Translations under genes and position numbers: made by a program
The notes under the pieces: model-generated
Told to the model about the DNA's origin: nothing
The model's database searches: none
What the model saw: only the letters and a program-made list of their open reading frames with translations
NCBI GenBank assembly: GCA_030147905.1
Contig: JASBUM010000558.1
Location: 1-6,695 of the forward strand
Reading direction: 5' to 3'
From: Acidimangrovimonas sp.
GTDB lineage: Bacteria > Pseudomonadota > Alphaproteobacteria > Rhodobacterales > Rhodobacteraceae
Length of the DNA stretch: 6,695 nt
Shown here: positions 5,336-6,695 of the stretch, in pieces
Numbering within the stretch: the first letter of the stretch is position 1
How the letters are laid out: every line of letters begins with the position of its first letter

Positions 5336-5344
5336 CCGCGCAGA
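5295..5344 (+). repeat. Near-perfect 18/19-bp direct repeat
   Basis: GGGCCGGCCCCGCGCAGA at 5295-5312 recurs at 5326-5344 as GGGCCGGTCCCCGCGCAGA, differing by one inserted T. Because GGGCCGGCCC is itself a palindrome, the two copies can also pair with each other, which builds the outer stem of the terminator-like hairpin. A local duplication may therefore have created the structure. Confidence 0.8.

Positions 5345-6695
<1,351 letters not shown>

Overview
The window looks like chromosomal DNA from a high-G+C alphaproteobacterium, most likely of the Rhodobacterales. That placement rests on the style of serine hydroxymethyltransferase and NAD kinase, on very G+C-rich codon use from about base 850 onward, and on an entericidin-type microlipoprotein. 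It is inference from the sequence alone; no database search was possible.

Left end (1 to about 850): visibly more A+T-rich than the rest and probably acquired. It opens with the last 32 codons of an IS3-family transposase and the right end of that element (to about base 140). An unrecognised 113-codon gene follows (206-547), then about 360 bases with no gene I can support.

Middle left (850-1800): the backbone composition resumes. A 46-residue entericidin-like lipoprotein gene lies on the minus strand (907-1047) with a good ribosome site and a plausible promoter. After a G+C-rich gap, a small plus-strand lipoprotein gene (1463-1798) begins just after a 17-bp tandem duplication that copies its own ribosome-binding segment.

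Middle (1950-4203, minus strand): a YbfF/ABHD11-type alpha/beta hydrolase lies downstream of glyA (serine hydroxymethyltransferase). The two genes are separated by 163 bases containing a strong hairpin, so they may or may not be co-transcribed.

Right (4204-6695): nadK (NAD kinase) diverges from glyA across a gap of about 290 bases filled with short tandem repeats and G+C palindromes. The open frame of nadK runs back into these repeats, but the real start is most likely 4493, behind a GGAGGT. nadK converges on a minus-strand LuxO-like sigma-54-dependent response regulator, which is cut by the window end. A long bulged hairpin sits between their stop codons and probably terminates both.

Functionally, glyA (one-carbon units and glycine) and nadK (NADP supply) are housekeeping genes. 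The hydrolase, the two lipoproteins and the regulator are accessory or regulatory. I see no convincing undescribed multi-gene system. The points most worth checking are the acquired left segment with its orphan gene, the easily missed entericidin gene, the repeats between glyA and nadK, and the GSFTGA variant of the regulator.
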